Origin: Psococerastis gibbosa
Lineage: Eukaryota; Arthropoda; Insecta; Psocodea; Psocidae
NCBI GenBank assembly: GCA_963971405.1
Contig: OZ020488.1
Span: 2,170,001 to 2,234,000 of the forward strand
Direction: 5' to 3'
Length of the DNA: 64,000 nucleotides
A model generated the notes under the pieces. It was given only the letters and a program-made list of their open reading frames with translations. It did no database searches and was not told the DNA's origin. The translations under genes were made by a program, and so were the position numbers. Below, one piece after another: positions 11,255 through 23,944 of the stretch (position 1 is the stretch's first letter; the number at the start of each line of letters is the position of its first letter).

Positions 11255-11625
11255 CTAGGTGTGCCGTTTAGAACAAGGAAACTGAGATTTCTCCCAGAGA
11301 ACTAAAAGAAAATTCGCGGGTCCGGAGAGCATATTGCAGATCAAAAATTTCAGCGAAGAATTCAGGTGCTGAAGCAATCAGTCAGACGTCAAAAACAAAA
11401 GATTCAAAGCCTCAGTATCCTGTTGGATGCAGTTAAGGGAGAAAACCTCATTAATGAAGAACCATTTGGGGTTTTAATGGACATGCACGTTGGAAAGGGA
11501 AGTACTGAGTAGAATTTTATTTTGTGGTAAAAAGGATAAATACATCCCAGAACTGAGAGCATGGGCCCTGACACTGCATTACTATTCACCAAAGGCATAC
11601 CGATTTGTCAGAGTCCTTTAACACA
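11255..11625 (+). pseudogene. P-element/THAP9-type transposase fragment
   Basis: Reading across frames gives RIQVLKQSVRRQKQKIQSLS (coiled coil), ENLINEEPFGVLMD, then a shift and YIPELRAWALTLHYYSPKAY. The last block is the hallmark 'ALTLHFYSPKAY' segment that follows the coiled coil in P-element and THAP9 transposases. The THAP zinc finger and the RNase H-like catalytic domain were not found. It is a decayed fragment with stops and a frameshift. Confidence 0.65.
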
Positions 11626-12060
11626 TCTTGTTTGCCCAGGGAAAGTACCATTCGGTCATGGTAGCAAAATTTAAGCGGAAACACTACCTGTAGGATGCAG
11701 CCTTTAAGATACTGAATTTTGTCGGCCTTTGAACGCCTATTATATACAACTATGACATTATTTTTATATAGTACAATATTATATTCGCATGACCATTACA
11801 GACTGTGCAATTGCCTCATCAATCAACCCAATGCTTTAGGATAGGATGCAAAACTAAACTTTGTAGCTATGAAGGTCATGAAGATGTAGACCACCCAGGT
11901 TTTTTTCTTTTAAATTGATTCAATATTGAGTCACTCTATTAACCAAAATTCACAGTCAGAGGCAGCTAAAAGCAGAGTTTCAATCAAATTACACTACTAT
12001 GAAAGAAACATTTTCGCCCTAAATAAATAATAATGTAAAGAAATAAAATAATAAATAATA
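11626..12060. other. no gene seen
   Basis: AT-rich; probably decayed continuation of the THAP9-like element, but no conserved block was recognised. Confidence 0.3.
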
Positions 12061-12176
12061 TTACAAAGGCTTTCACGGTCGGAGTTACGTGACGAAGCAG
12101 TAGAATCCGGGAAGATAGGCCGTGGTACGCTTTCAGAACGACCACGGCCCATCGTCTCGGATTATACTGCTTCGCC
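12061..12176. mobile_element. miniature Penelope-type terminus forming a palindrome
   Basis: It begins with CAAAGGCTTTCACGG, the same end sequence as the Penelope element at 26585. From about 12092 to 12175 it is an imperfect palindrome: GAAGCAGTAGAATCCGG and GGCCGTGGT on the left, and their reverse complements at the right, around a short centre. It therefore looks like the two inverted arms of a Penelope-like element brought together without the coding part. Confidence 0.6.
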
Positions 12177-12960
12177 ATAAATATATATACTCTTTCGAGT
12201 TATTGACCTTGGTAGAAGGAACCAGAGCTTCGATCCGCCCTATTGATAACCACTCCCCTCACCCCGCTTGGTGCTAGGCTTACAAATAGGCGGAGCAATG
12301 AAAGTGACGATAGAAGACCAATTACGTTACACACGACCAATAACTCATGATAATTTTATAAATCTCAGGAAGCACAGAGTGGAGGTTGTGAAGTTCATTA
12401 TTACAAATAGTTGCCTACAGGGCAAGTTTCGTAATCAAATCACACGAAAATTGAGAGGAAGATGCTTGACCTATGTGCTTATCAATATACAATATGCTAT
12501 ATCAATATAATCTATGGTAGGTTAAGTCTTACAACCATCATTAATCGGCAGTATTTGCATTACACTATGTTTCATGCATACATCGTAATTAATAGAACTT
12601 CACGAGACAATAAAATATTAATGCGTGAAATACATAATTATCTTACCTATAATACCTTCCACTCTAATGTATTTATCCATATTTTGGGCTTCTCCGTTCT
12701 GTTTTCATATAAAATGTATTTTTATTATCTACACGATGCTGTATTTACAGATGTAACTGTAGCTGCCATGTTGTCACTTGTTGTGGCGTGTCTCACACAA
12801 GATGACAAGAAGCTCTGACGTAATGAAAATACGTCACGTTTCAAAAAGCGAGGGAAAAAGTTTAAGTTATTCGGTTATTTCCTAATTCTCCTGCACCCTT
12901 CTTAGTTGTTCGCTACTGAAAACATTCAGGTACTAGCTAACTTAAAATACTGCAACATGG
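12177..12960. other. no gene seen
   Basis: AT-rich sequence with ORFs of low complexity and no recognised domain. Confidence 0.35.
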
Positions 12961-12979
12961 ATTTAGGCGTTTAGGCTTT

Positions 12980-13205
12980 GGTGCACGTCGAATAGATTCG
13001 ACCTTTCCCATAAGGGGACACTCGTGCATGGAGCCAGACAAAAATATGGGTTTGGTAAATGAGAAAGATGCTTGCGAACTACCCAAAGACTGACGCGCTG
13101 GTGGTCAAGAATGCCAGGGCCAAACCAAGCCCTTTCAAGGTCGTGAACATGAGGCAAGAAAAGTTAAGAACTTTGACAAATTTCTTGAATCCAGGTATAA
13201 AATCA
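12980..13205 (+). pseudogene. DUF7869-like protein remnant
   Basis: The block IRPFPIRGHSCMEPDKNMGL, then a frameshift and KNARAKPSPFKVVNMRQEKL, resembles the 'RGHSFLPPDRxFG' segment of DUF7869 proteins followed by the 'PFKVVEM' region. It is broken by a stop and a shift. The function of the family is unknown. Confidence 0.45.
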
Positions 13206-13429
13206 AATGTCCATTCGTGACAAGGCCCGTGAGAATCTATCGGGTGGGAAAAGAACACTGCAGACTCGCGTTTCCAAAAATTACGTACTACGGGCGATTT
13301 GTAAGTTGTGTCTTTTCTCTTGAAGGTGTAAAGAAGGATGGGTTGAAAAAAGGAGAGTTTTATTTAATTTACCACCCCGTGCTTATTTCGGCCCAACTGT
13401 AGTGACGGTCAAACTTTTTCACGGGTGAG

Positions 13430-13920
13430 GCAGCAAGATGACATCCAACGAATAATGGAGGAACTGCCCTGAGATTTCAGCGATTTTTCCGATCCTGGAA
13501 GCGGGTGCCTCCCTAGTGATTATGAATGAACGGACATGAATGGTTCTGACCCAAACGCAGAGGAAGAGGACAGCGATGATGTTCACGCCTCCGAGGACCA
13601 TTCCGGATGCCAATAATATAGCTGCTTTGAGTGACATGCCACCCGGTAGTACAGAGCTTGAAAGTTACTTATCCCCAAATGTTTTCTAATGCTTACAGCC
13701 CAGTGCACGAATAAAAGACATGCAAAGTTTCAAGAAGAAGTAAAGCAGAAAAAGAAACCTCACCAACATTCAACGATAAAAACCTCGGAAACATCTTTCA
13801 GAATTCGCCACGGACGAAGGGGAAATTTGAATGGTTTTGGGAGTGATATTGGTTGTCTTTTAACCAATTGTCAGCCCTTAGCAACAACTGGAGCGAAGAA
13901 CCTTTAATGGGGAATCAAGT
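13430..13920 (+). pseudogene. possible piggyBac-type N-terminal remnant
   Basis: The pieces IQRIMEELP, DFSDFSDPGSGCLPSDYE and NGSDPNAEEEDSDDVHASED form an acidic N-terminus like that of piggyBac-derived transposases. The following ~230 bp are coding-like but unassigned. Stops interrupt every frame. No TTAA-flanked ends were identified. Confidence 0.3.
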
Positions 13921-14039
13921 AGTAAACAATGCCATGATTAGAGACAGTATTCCTACAAAAATGTATTTAGTACAAAATACAATCTGCCCGGACAATCCGA
14001 GCGACCATGGGAAGGCGTATTAATTACTACGAAGTGGTA

Positions 14040-15080
14040 AACTGCTTCAAATTTCAAAGATACAGTACATCATTCCACATAGTGGAGTGCAATTAGACGA
14101 AAAAATGGCAAAACCTCGGAATCCAGGGACAGACCATGAATATTTATAAAAAATTTGAAAATGTGTTGTTAGTGGTACATAGAAAAATGTTTAAAAAAAA
14201 TTTTGCCCGCTCTCAATTTTTAGCTACAGGGTGTGACAGCATAACTTCCCTTTTTAGTACTGCGCGCCATTCGGTCGGTGGATGTCGTAGCGAAGTGGTA
14301 ATGGTCTCGTTCGAGAGGTGGGACTATACACTTTTGTTTTAGGCCTACATAGTTCCGAAGATCAAAACATTTAGATCACGTCCCCCATTCTCGATACATT
14401 GAGTATTAGTGGAGCGCCGTAAGTCAAAAAATTGAAAAGCCTCGGAATTCAGGGCCAGTCAAATGAATATTTATAAAAACTTTGAAAATGTGTTTTTAAT
14501 AGAATATAGAAAAAAGTTAAAAAAAAAAATTGCCCCTTCTCAATTGTTAACCACAGGGTGCGGCAAAACAACTTCCTGTTTTGTAATGCGCGTCATTCGG
14601 TCTCTTTTTGTCGTAACGGAGTGTTAGTGGTCTCGTTCGAGAGGCGGGACTATACACTTTTGTCTTACAAAGTTTCGAAGATCAAAACATTTGGATCACG
14701 TCTGCCAATCTCGATAAAATGAGTATTAGTGGAGCGCCATGAGTAAAACAAAAATGGTAATACCTCGGAATTCAGTCAATATATATTTATAAAAACTTTG
14801 AAAATGTGTTTTTAATAGTATATAGAAAAATGTTAAAAAAATTTTTTTGCCCCCTCTCAATTTTAAACTACTGGGTTGCCATTTTTTTTTTTTTTTTTTA
14901 CTCACGTCGCTCCACTTATACTCAATGTATCGAGATTGGGAGACGTGATCCAAATGTTTTGATCTTGAAAACTATGTAAGACGGAAGTGTATACTCCCAC
15001 CTCACGAAGATGCCAATAACACTCCGTTACGACAAAAACCGACTGAATGGCGCTCAAAACAAAACAGGAAGTTGTTTTAA
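14040..15080. repeat. three tandem ~325-bp repeats followed by an inverted partial copy
   Basis: The landmark CCTCGGAAT(C/T)CAG occurs at about 14114, 14440 and 14763, giving spacings of 326 and 323 bp. Each unit then shows GAAAATGTGTT, a CTCTCAATTTT block, CGTTCGAGAGG and GATCAAAACATTTRGATCAC. From about 14898 to 15075 the same unit appears on the opposite strand (TCGAGATTGGGAGACGTGAT and CAAATGTTTTGATCTTG). No coding capacity was seen. The layout suggests a fold-back or rolling repeat element. Confidence 0.75.
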
Positions 15081-15187
15081 ATAATAATAATTCTGATGGT
15101 TTAGTTTGAATTTACCGCCAATCGTTTAATTGCATATCCTGTCAATGGTTGTTTAATAATTATAATAAATTAATAATTAGTATAATT

Positions 15188-15286
15188 ATGAATCATGTTA
15201 GCAGTGACAAACAAATAGCAGATATTCTGACTATGGCACTTGTTGATAGCACATTTTCAAAACTGAAAAGAAGTTTGGTTGCTTAA
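15188..15286 (+). pseudogene. Copia RNase H C-terminal fragment
   Basis: The frame reads MNHVSSDKQIADILTMAL, then STFSKLKRSLVA and a stop. This is the end of Copia-type Pol ('HVSSDKQIADILTKAL'). It sits between two copies of a ~75-bp segment (15086-15160 and 17070-17150) that appear to be parts of the LTR of the same element. Confidence 0.7.
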
Positions 15287-15394
15287 TGCTGTGTATTAAA
15301 TATTTAACGGAAATGTTGTTTTTGATTGTATAAAACCATAGCCTGCCAATCGAAATAAGCTGACTGGCATCCCTATGCTTATACATAGGATGCA

Positions 15395-16975
15395 GTATTT
15401 CAGGGCTTTGTGATTTTTTTCATGAAATCACAGGATCGAAGTTACAAAATATTTGCGTCCCACTTTCGGATTTTGGCCACTTGGTAGCTCTTGGGTGTTT
15501 CCCGCACAAATTTAAAAATTGAAATGTAGTAGTCAATATCAATTTAATGTGTCGTTTCATATTAATACATCCATAATGACCCAAATTTAATGAAACAAAC
15601 TAGTTTTTTGTATCATTCGCACACCTAGGCCTATCTACAGTACAATGGTCAATGAATATTTTAAAAACATGCTCGTGGTATCCTACGCAGTATGTATTAA
15701 TGTATGGAAGTATCACATACAATACTTCAAATTATGTTCCAACATGAGTTTAGAAAGAGTACTGTAGGCCTACTTTACGTTACGGCAAGCATTCATTAGG
15801 GCCTTTTCGTACAGGTCACTGGGGGTTTAACATATTAAACCAAACCCCTGTATGAGGAAAGTGGCAAAAAACGACTTTGCGTCGTGTTCATTAAGCATAA
15901 CACACCACACTACCACAGTAGACCATGTATCGGACATTTGCACAACCTCAGCCTATACCCCTATTTATTCTGACGGGTAGTTCCTCACTAACGCAATACG
16001 GCGACACCTACCATGTTCCCTTACTTTTGACTCCGTAAGCCATGGGTGACAAGTGAAAACTCAAGGTGAGTTCCATGGAAAAGGCTTCTAAAATACAGCA
16101 TAATGCAATAACATAAATGTAATAACAAATATACAGTAATTTACAGTGAAGAGGAAGGAACACAACTATTATTTTTGACTTTTTCCTTCTGGTAGGTTGT
16201 CTTGCTTTGACTTAAAGTTTCCACTCAAATTTCCTTGCTTCAACATTTTCTCTGGCGGGACGAGATGCCTCCTCTGCTCCTGTTCCCCGAAATATGTTGC
16301 CCTAAAAATGTCAATAATATTAACCTACCGATACATACCAATTAAAATAAGACAGCATATTTTGTTTTAGTTAATGTATGCTATGCAGTGGACCCATAGA
16401 GGGAAGTCACTGTCACAAATTATTACTTCGCAAGCCCCATGCATACAAAGGCTTAAAAATGCTTCTCGTAGGTTGTACAGTAACTTGTTGCACTCGGTGT
16501 GTTTGGGGAGTGTGCTAAGTGACTTAGTTTGGCTACAAGACGGCAACACATGCAACACTTTATGAAGAATTAAAGCTATTGTGGGTTTAATATAAATTAC
16601 TCACTTACCTTTTAGAAGTATTATAGTAGGCCTACTGTACTTTACATAATGTGTAGCATAGTGTGAAGTTTTCAATCCAACAACCGAACTTATTTTATTA
16701 GTAAAGTAGGTATTGCTGTAGAGATTGAATCATTAAATAATTTTTATCATTTTTGTTTATCAAAAACCCACTCATTTCTGCTGCGTTGTTTTTGTTTTGA
16801 AAATGAATGTTGACTTCAAAACAGGCAGCCAATAGTAGGCCAAGTTTTATAGAACGTTCGAATACACTCACAATTGTTTCTTAATAAATTAATTTGATTG
16901 GTTAAAACTGGGACGCAAATATTTTGTGACTCGGCTCATGCGATTTTCCTAGTTGGAATCACAGACGGCCCTATA
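15395..16975. mobile_element. candidate non-autonomous DNA transposon with ~60-bp inverted repeats
   Basis: The left end GGGCTTTGTGATT and the right end (reverse complement GGGCCGTCTGTGATT) are followed by matching inner blocks ending in ACAAAATATTTGCGTCCCA on both arms. About 1.45 kb lies between the arms, without a recognised transposase. A clear target duplication was not found, so the exact borders and superfamily are uncertain. Confidence 0.55.
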
Positions 16976-17069
16976 CCGACTAGCATTCTATAGTAAATAT
17001 TTATTCTATGTATAAAACTGAAGGAAATACTTTGTTTTGAATTTGTCAGAATTAGGAGGAGTGTGTCAG

Positions 17070-17240
17070 TAATAATATAATTCTGATGGTTTAGTTTGAA
17101 TTTACCGCCAATGGTTTAATTGTATATCCAGCAGTCAATGGTAGTTTATGATTACTATGATATGCGTTGCTAGACGTGTTGTATATCTCCGGAGCAGTTA
17201 GGGCCATAACTTATTAATTTAACAGGTTATGGGCCCAGAA
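17070..17240 (+). repeat. Copia LTR end and primer-binding site
   Basis: The segment shares about 75 bp with 15086-15160 (TTTAGTTTGAATTTACCGCC). It ends at ACA followed by GGTTATGGGCCCAG, the half-tRNA primer-binding site typical of Copia. The LTR probably starts near TGTTG at 15308-15320 and was split by the inverted-repeat element at 15395-16975. Confidence 0.5.
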
Positions 17241-17284
17241 AGTCAGGTTGTAGAACCGTCGACCGACCTTTCTCATCCCCTAGT

Positions 17285-17799
17285 TTGCAGCACGCGGGAC
17301 ATCAGTTTGCTGAGATGTCTGCCACCGAAGGACTACATCCGAGAATAGGGGTGCACGACAGCCCAGTCATGTCATCCATCGGGATAGGTGATATTCCTTT
17401 CACGCCAAAGTGGAGGTTGGTTGGTACAGAAGGTGCGATCAAGAAGCGCGCTTCGGATAAAATCGAGGTTGCGTCACATCGTCTCATATGCTCGCAATTT
17501 AAAAAAACCAAGTACGTTGTGATTGCCGCAATAGTCACAGTGACGCTGATAGGATGCGTCAGTGTGGCGGTAGGGTCCACTAGAGTTTGGGCCATCGAAT
17601 AAGTATGTCGCGAGAGGATCCAAGGGAAGTTTCTGATTACCACTAAGAAATATACGTGGGATGGTGCCTCGAAAGCTCTAAAAGCCATAGAGGTTAGGTC
17701 AGCCGTTGAGTCCATCTCACTAGAAAATATAGGAATAACATGCTTACATTCTTGTGACAGCATGATGCTCTTTTTGCTAGCATTGGCGTATATATCCAA
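17285..17799. other. region open on both strands, unassigned
   Basis: A 105-codon plus-strand frame (17285-17602) and a 165-codon minus-strand frame (17302-17799) overlap. Neither was recognised. The plus frame contains a hydrophobic run (YVVIAAIVTVTLIGCVSVAV) that could be a membrane segment. The minus frame is longer, but its start is unsupported. It follows directly after the Copia primer-binding site, so it could be Copia-internal or host sequence. Either may be chance. Confidence 0.25.
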
Positions 17800-18640
17800 A
17801 TGAATTGCCCAATGTGTGTCTTTGTTGATCTCACGATCTACATAGCCTCTGTTCTCATGTGAGATTCGTCTGCAGCAAAGGAGGATGGGGGAATGCAGTA
17901 CCTCACTCCAGGCTGTTGGCCATCACAATAGCGCTCGTGAGCGCAAGCGAGAAGCTCTTCTCGACAGTGTGAATGAGAATATTACTTACGGTCTATTATC
18001 ATACTATAATATTCTTACTCAAGAAGGAAAACGCCAGGTACCGAGCTCGGGAAAGGCTGCACCATCTACAGCAAGAGAACGATTAAGTCCGTAAGTAAAT
18101 CAATTCATCATTCATAAAACTCTACATAATTATTAATAATTATTTAAGCATGAGTCAGTTCCTAAAAGCGTTGGATATTGATGGTATCAAGTGAATCTAA
18201 AGCGTCATAATATAATGAAAATTGCGATGAATTTCAAGGAGCACGTAGGCCTACGATATATCCCACCAATGGGATAGATGGGATGAAATTGAGGTGCCTC
18301 GTTGGCGCCAGAATATTAACGCCTTTGTGTGCACCAGTGAGGGAATTGAAGAAGATATAGGTGCTGAAGTGATCCTAAAACGTCGTAATATAATTAAATC
18401 AGCCAATTAGTGTGATAGCGACTGAGTTGACAAGAGCGATGATGACGACGAAGTTGAGAGAGGGCTTCTTACTTCTAAGGAATATACACAAGAGGACTAT
18501 GTTTTGGAGGAATTGGACATTCCGAAGATGAAGGAGAAAGAGAAGTACGCTCAAATGGTAAAAGAAATAGGAGAAGACTACGTCCGGGGGTCTTTTATGA
18601 TTGGCAAAATTACTGAGAAACAGACTCTTCCCCATGGGCA
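17800..18640. other. coding-like decayed sequence leading into the satellite array
   Basis: Between 18420 and 18655 a frame interrupted only at its start reads acidic/lysine-rich text (KEYTQEDYVLEELDIPKMKE). It ends GKITEKQTLPHGQL, which is the sequence that begins the array unit. The array may thus have grown from the end of a gene or element of this kind. The family was not recognised. Confidence 0.35.
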
Positions 18641-21019
18641 GTTGATGATTTAAGTGAGAATGTGCAATTCAAACATTATTTTGTAAAAGCTGTTTCGCAG
18701 ATACATGAAAGGACTGAATGTAATTTGCATAGACCACTCAACAAGTTGCTATTTAACATTGCATTTACTGCGAAGTCCCGAGTTCGCTTCCATCTGTGAC
18801 GTGCTTAAGAGCGAGGTCATTGGCAAAATTACTTTGAAATGGACTCAGTCAGTAACTGAGTCAGTAACTTTTTGGTGGAATGGTTAAGGGAAACGACCAA
18901 TTCGAACTATAATTTAAGAAAACAATTTATTTGTACTTTTACTAATTACGGTAGAGTACCTACTTAATTATGATTCTCATGTATACTGATTAAATACATT
19001 GCCATATTTACATATATATCCATTATTTTTACCCGGTCCACAATACCGGCATGCAAGGTTCCACCATGGGCAGTTGATGATTTAAGTGAGAATGTGCAAT
19101 TCAAACATTATTTTGTATAAGCTGTTTCGCAGATACTTGAAAGGACTAAATGTAATTTGCATAGACCATTCAACAAGTTGTTATTTAACACTGCATTTAC
19201 TGCGAAGTCCCGAGTTCGCTTCCATCTATGACGTGCTTATGAGCGAGTTCATTGGCAAAATTACTTTGAAATAGACTCTTCACCATGGGCAGTTGATGTT
19301 TTAAGTCAATGTAAAGCAGTGTTAATAAAGGAGAAGTGCATTTAAAACTTTTTTTTGAATTAACTGTTCCGCAGATACTTGAAAGTATTGAATGTATTTT
19401 GCATGGACCACTCAACAATTTGTTATTTAACATTGCATTTACTGCGAAGTCCCGAGGTCACTTCCATCTGTGACGAGCTTAAGAGCGAGGTCATTGGCAA
19501 AATTACTTTGAAATGGACTCTTCACCATGGGCAGTTATGTTTTAAGTCAATGTAAAGCAGTGTTAATAAATGAGAAGTGCATTTCAAACTTGAAAGTATT
19601 GAATGTATTTTGTATGGACCACTCAACAAGTTGTTATTTAACATTGCATTTACTGCGAAGTCCCGAGGTCACTTCCATCTGTGACGAGCTTAAGAGCGAG
19701 GTCATTGGCAAAATTACTTTGAAATGGACTCTTCACCATGGGCAGTTATGTTTTAAGTCAATGTAAAGCAGTGTTAATAAATGAGAAGTGCATTTCAAAC
19801 TTGAAAGTATTGAATGTATTTTGTATGGACCACTCAACAAGTTGTTATTTAACATTGCATTTACTGCGAAGTCCCGAGGTCACTTCCATCTGTGACGAGC
19901 TTAAGAGCGAGGTCATTGGTAAAATTACTTTGAAATTGACTCTTCACCATGGGCAGTTGATGATTTAAGTGAGAATATGCAATTCAAACATTATTTTGTA
20001 TAAGCTGTTTCGCAGATACTTGAAAGGACTAAATGTAATTTGCATAGACCATTCAACAATTTTTATTTAACATTGCATTTACTGCGAAGTCCCGAGTTCG
20101 CTTCCATCTGTGACGAGCTTAAGAGCGAGTTCATTGGCAAAATTACTTTGAAATAGACTCTTCACCATGGGCAGTTGATGTTTTAAGTCAATGTAAAGCA
20201 GTGTTAATAAATGAGAAGTGCATTTCAAACTTTTTTTTTGAATTAACTGTTCCGCAGATACTTGAAAGGATTGAATGTATTTTGCATGGACCACTCAACA
20301 AGTTGTTATTTAACATTGCATTTACTGCGAAGTCCCGAGTTCGCTTCCATCTGTGACGTCCTTAAGAGCGAGGTCATTGGCAAAATTACTTTGAAATGGA
20401 CACTTCACCATAGGGAGTTGATGATTTAAGTGAGAATGAGCAATTCAAACTTTATTTTGTATAAGCTGTTTCGCAGATACTTGAAAGGACTGAATGTAAT
20501 TTACATAGACCACTCAACAAATTGTTATTTAACATTGCATTTACTGCGAAGTCCCGAGGTCACTTCCATCTGTGACGAGCTTAAGAGCGAGGTCATTGGC
20601 AAAATTACTTTGAAATGATTTATGTGAGAATGTACAATTCAAACTTTATGTTGTATAAGCTGTTTTACAGATACTTGAAAGGACTGAATGTAAACTGAAT
20701 GTAAACTGAGTAATAAATGAGAAGTGCATTTCAAACTTGAAAGTATTGAATGTATTTTGCATGGACCACTCAACAAGTTGTTATTTAACATTGCCTTTAC
20801 TGCGAAGTCCCGAGGTCACTTCCATCTGTGACGAGCTTAAGAGCGAGGTCATTGGCAAAATTACATTGAAATTGACTCTTCACCATGGGCAGTTGATGAT
20901 TTAAGTGAGAATGTGCAATTCAAACATTATTTTGTATATGCTGTTTCGCAGATACTTGAAAGGACTGAATGTAATTTGCATAGACCACTCAACAAGTTGT
21001 TGTTTAACATTGCATTTAC

Positions 21020-21480
21020 TCCAGTTCGCTTCCATCATCCGCGATGCCTATTTTCTTATGCCGGTTATAATGACACGACACGTGGTTTTTAAAGTTTATT
21101 GCCGTTCTCTTATATTACCCAATTGCGTCCACAGCATAGATTTTGGTGAGCATGCAGGATTGTTTGCCATTTATAATTAAAAAAAAAACTTCTGGAAGTT
21201 AATTCTAAGACTCAGCTAAGCATATTGTATCTCCATAATCCTTTCTAGACATTTCTACGACAAGTGGATATTTTTTGCCAAGGAGTTACTTGTTGTACAA
21301 CCAATGAATCAAACCTACATTCAATGGAATTTAAAGAAGACAGCTCAAATCCATATGTATGTATCGGAAGGAGACATTTTGGCTAGCTCCTGGTGTTATT
21401 ATTTAAAAAGGAAAATGCCAAGTCTTTAAATACTTATTTAAGCCCAACAAAAGTAGGACACATGTTCTTCCATGAGGATT
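21020..21480. repeat. 460-bp block, first copy
   Basis: Near-identical to 23945-24405, including CATCCGCGATGCCTATTTTC, the run ACTTCTGGAAGTTAATTCTA and GACAGCTCAAATCCATATGT. It differs by scattered substitutions and small A-run differences. It marks a duplication of about 2.9 kb inside the array. Confidence 0.85.
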
Positions 21481-23944
21481 ATTTAGAAGTCAGTAACTTT
21501 TTGGTGGAATGGTTAAGCTAAACGACCAATTCGAACTATAATTAAAGAAAACAATTTATTTGTCCTTTTACTAATTACGGTAGAGTACCCACTTAATTAT
21601 GATTCCCATGTATACTGATTAAATACATTGCCATATTCACATATATATCCATTATTTTTACCCGGTCCACTATACCGGCATGCAAGGTTCCACCATGGGC
21701 AGTTGATGATTTAAGTGAGAATGTGCAATTCAAACATTATTTTGTATAAGCTGTTTCGCAGATACTTGAAAGGACTAAATGTAATTTGCATAGACCATTT
21801 ACTGCGAAGTCCCGAGATCGCTTCCATCTGTGACGTGCTTAAGAGCGAGTTCATTGGCAAAATCACTTTGAAATAGACTCTTCACCATGGGCAGTTGATG
21901 TTTTAAGTCAATGTAAAGCAGTGTTCATAAATGAGAAGTGCATTTCAAACTTGAAAGTATTGAATGCATTTTGCATGGACCACTCAACAAGTTGTTATTT
22001 AACATTGCATTTACTGCGAAGTCCCGAGGTCACTTCCATCTGTGACGAGCTTAAGAGCGAGGTCATTGGCAAAATTACTTTGAAATTGACTCTTCACTAT
22101 GGGCAGTTGATGATTTAAGTGAGAATGTGCAATTCAAACATTATTTTGTATAAGCTGTTTCGCAGATACTTGAAAGGACTAAATGTAATTTGCATAGACC
22201 ATTCATCAATTTTTATTTAACATTGCATTTACTGCGAAGTCCCGAGTTCGCTTCCATCTGTGACCAGCTTAAGAGCGAGTTCATTGGCAAAATTACTTTG
22301 AAATAGACTCTTCACCATGGGCAGTTGATGTTTAAAGTCAATGTAAAGCAGTGTTAATAAATGAGAAGTGCATTTCAAACTTTTTTTTTGAATTAACTGT
22401 TCCGCAGATACTTGAAAGGATTGAATGTATTTTGCATGGACCACTCAACAAGTTGTTATTTAACATTGCATTTACTGCGAAGTCCCGAGTTCGCTTCCAT
22501 CTGTGACGTGCTTAAGAGCGAGGTCATTGGCAAAATTACTTTGAAATGGACACTTCACCATGGGGAGTTGATGATTTAAATGAGAATGTGCAATTCAAAC
22601 ATTATTTTGTATAAGCTGTTTCGCAGATACTTGAAAGGACTGAATGTAATTTACATAGACCACTCAAGAAGTTGTTATTTAACATTGCATTTACTACGAA
22701 GTCCCGAGTTCGCTTCCATCTGTGACGTGCTTAAGAGCGTGGTCATTGGCAAAATTACTTTGGAATAGACTCTTCACCATGGGCAGTTGATGTTTTAAGT
22801 GAGAATGTGCAATTCAAACTTTATTTTGTATAAGCTGTTTCGCAGACACTTGAAAGGACTGAATGTAATTTGCATTGACCATTTTACAAGTTGTTATTTA
22901 ACATTGCATTTACTGCGAAGTCCCGAGTTCGCTTCCATCTGTGACGCGCTTAGGAGCGAAGTCATTGGCAAAATTACTATGAAATGGACTCAGTCAGTAA
23001 CTGAGTCAGTAACTTTTTGGTGGAATGGTTAAGGGAAACGACCAATTCGAAGTATAATTTAAGAAAACAATTTATTTGTACTTTTACTAATTACGGTAGA
23101 GTACCCACTTAATTATGATTCTCATGTATACTGATTAAATACATTGCCATATTTACATATATGTCCATTATTTTTACCCGGTCCATTATAGCGCCATGCA
23201 ACGTTCCACCATGGGCAGTTGATGATTTAAGTGAGAATGTGTAATTCAAACTTTATTTTGTATAAGCTGTCTTGCAGATACTTGAAAGGACTGAATGTAA
23301 TTTGCTTAGACCATTCAACAAGTTGTTATATAACATTGCATTTACTGCGAAGTCCCCAGTTCGCTTCCATCTGTGACGTGCTTAAGAGCGAGGTCATTGG
23401 CAAAATTACATTGAAATAGACTCTTCACCATGGGCAGTTGATGTTTTAAGTCAATGTAAAGCAGTGTTAACAAATGTAGCGAAGTCCCGAGTTCGCTTCC
23501 ATCTGTGACGAGCTTAAGAGCGAGGTCATTGGCAAAATTACTTTGAAATTGATTCTTCACCATGTGCAGTTGATGATTTAAGTGAGAATGTGCAATTCAA
23601 ACATTATTTTGTATAAGCAGTGTTAATAAATGAGAAGTGCATTTCAAACTTGAAAGTATTGAATGTTTTTTGCATGGACCACTCAACAAGTTGTTATTTA
23701 ACATTGCATTTACTGCGAAGTCCCGAGGTCACTTCCATCTGTGACGAGCTTAAGAGCGAGGTCATTTGCAAAATTACTTTGAAATTGACTCTTCACCATG
23801 GGCAGTTGATGATTTAAGTGAGAATGTGCAATTCAAACATTATTTTGTATAAGCTGTTTCGCAGATACTTGAAAGGACTGAATGTAATTTGCATAGACCA
23901 CTCAACAAGTTGTTGTTTAACATTGCATCTACTCGAGTTCGCTT

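Noticed and set aside
17302..17799. 165-codon minus-strand ORF as a real gene
   Set aside because: No domain, no supported start, and an overlapping open frame on the other strand; kept only as an unassigned region.
18705..23817. Short similar ORFs (e.g. RYLKGLNVICIDHSTS) as a gene family
   Set aside because: They recur with the satellite unit, lack a common start or stop and are broken by indels not in multiples of three.
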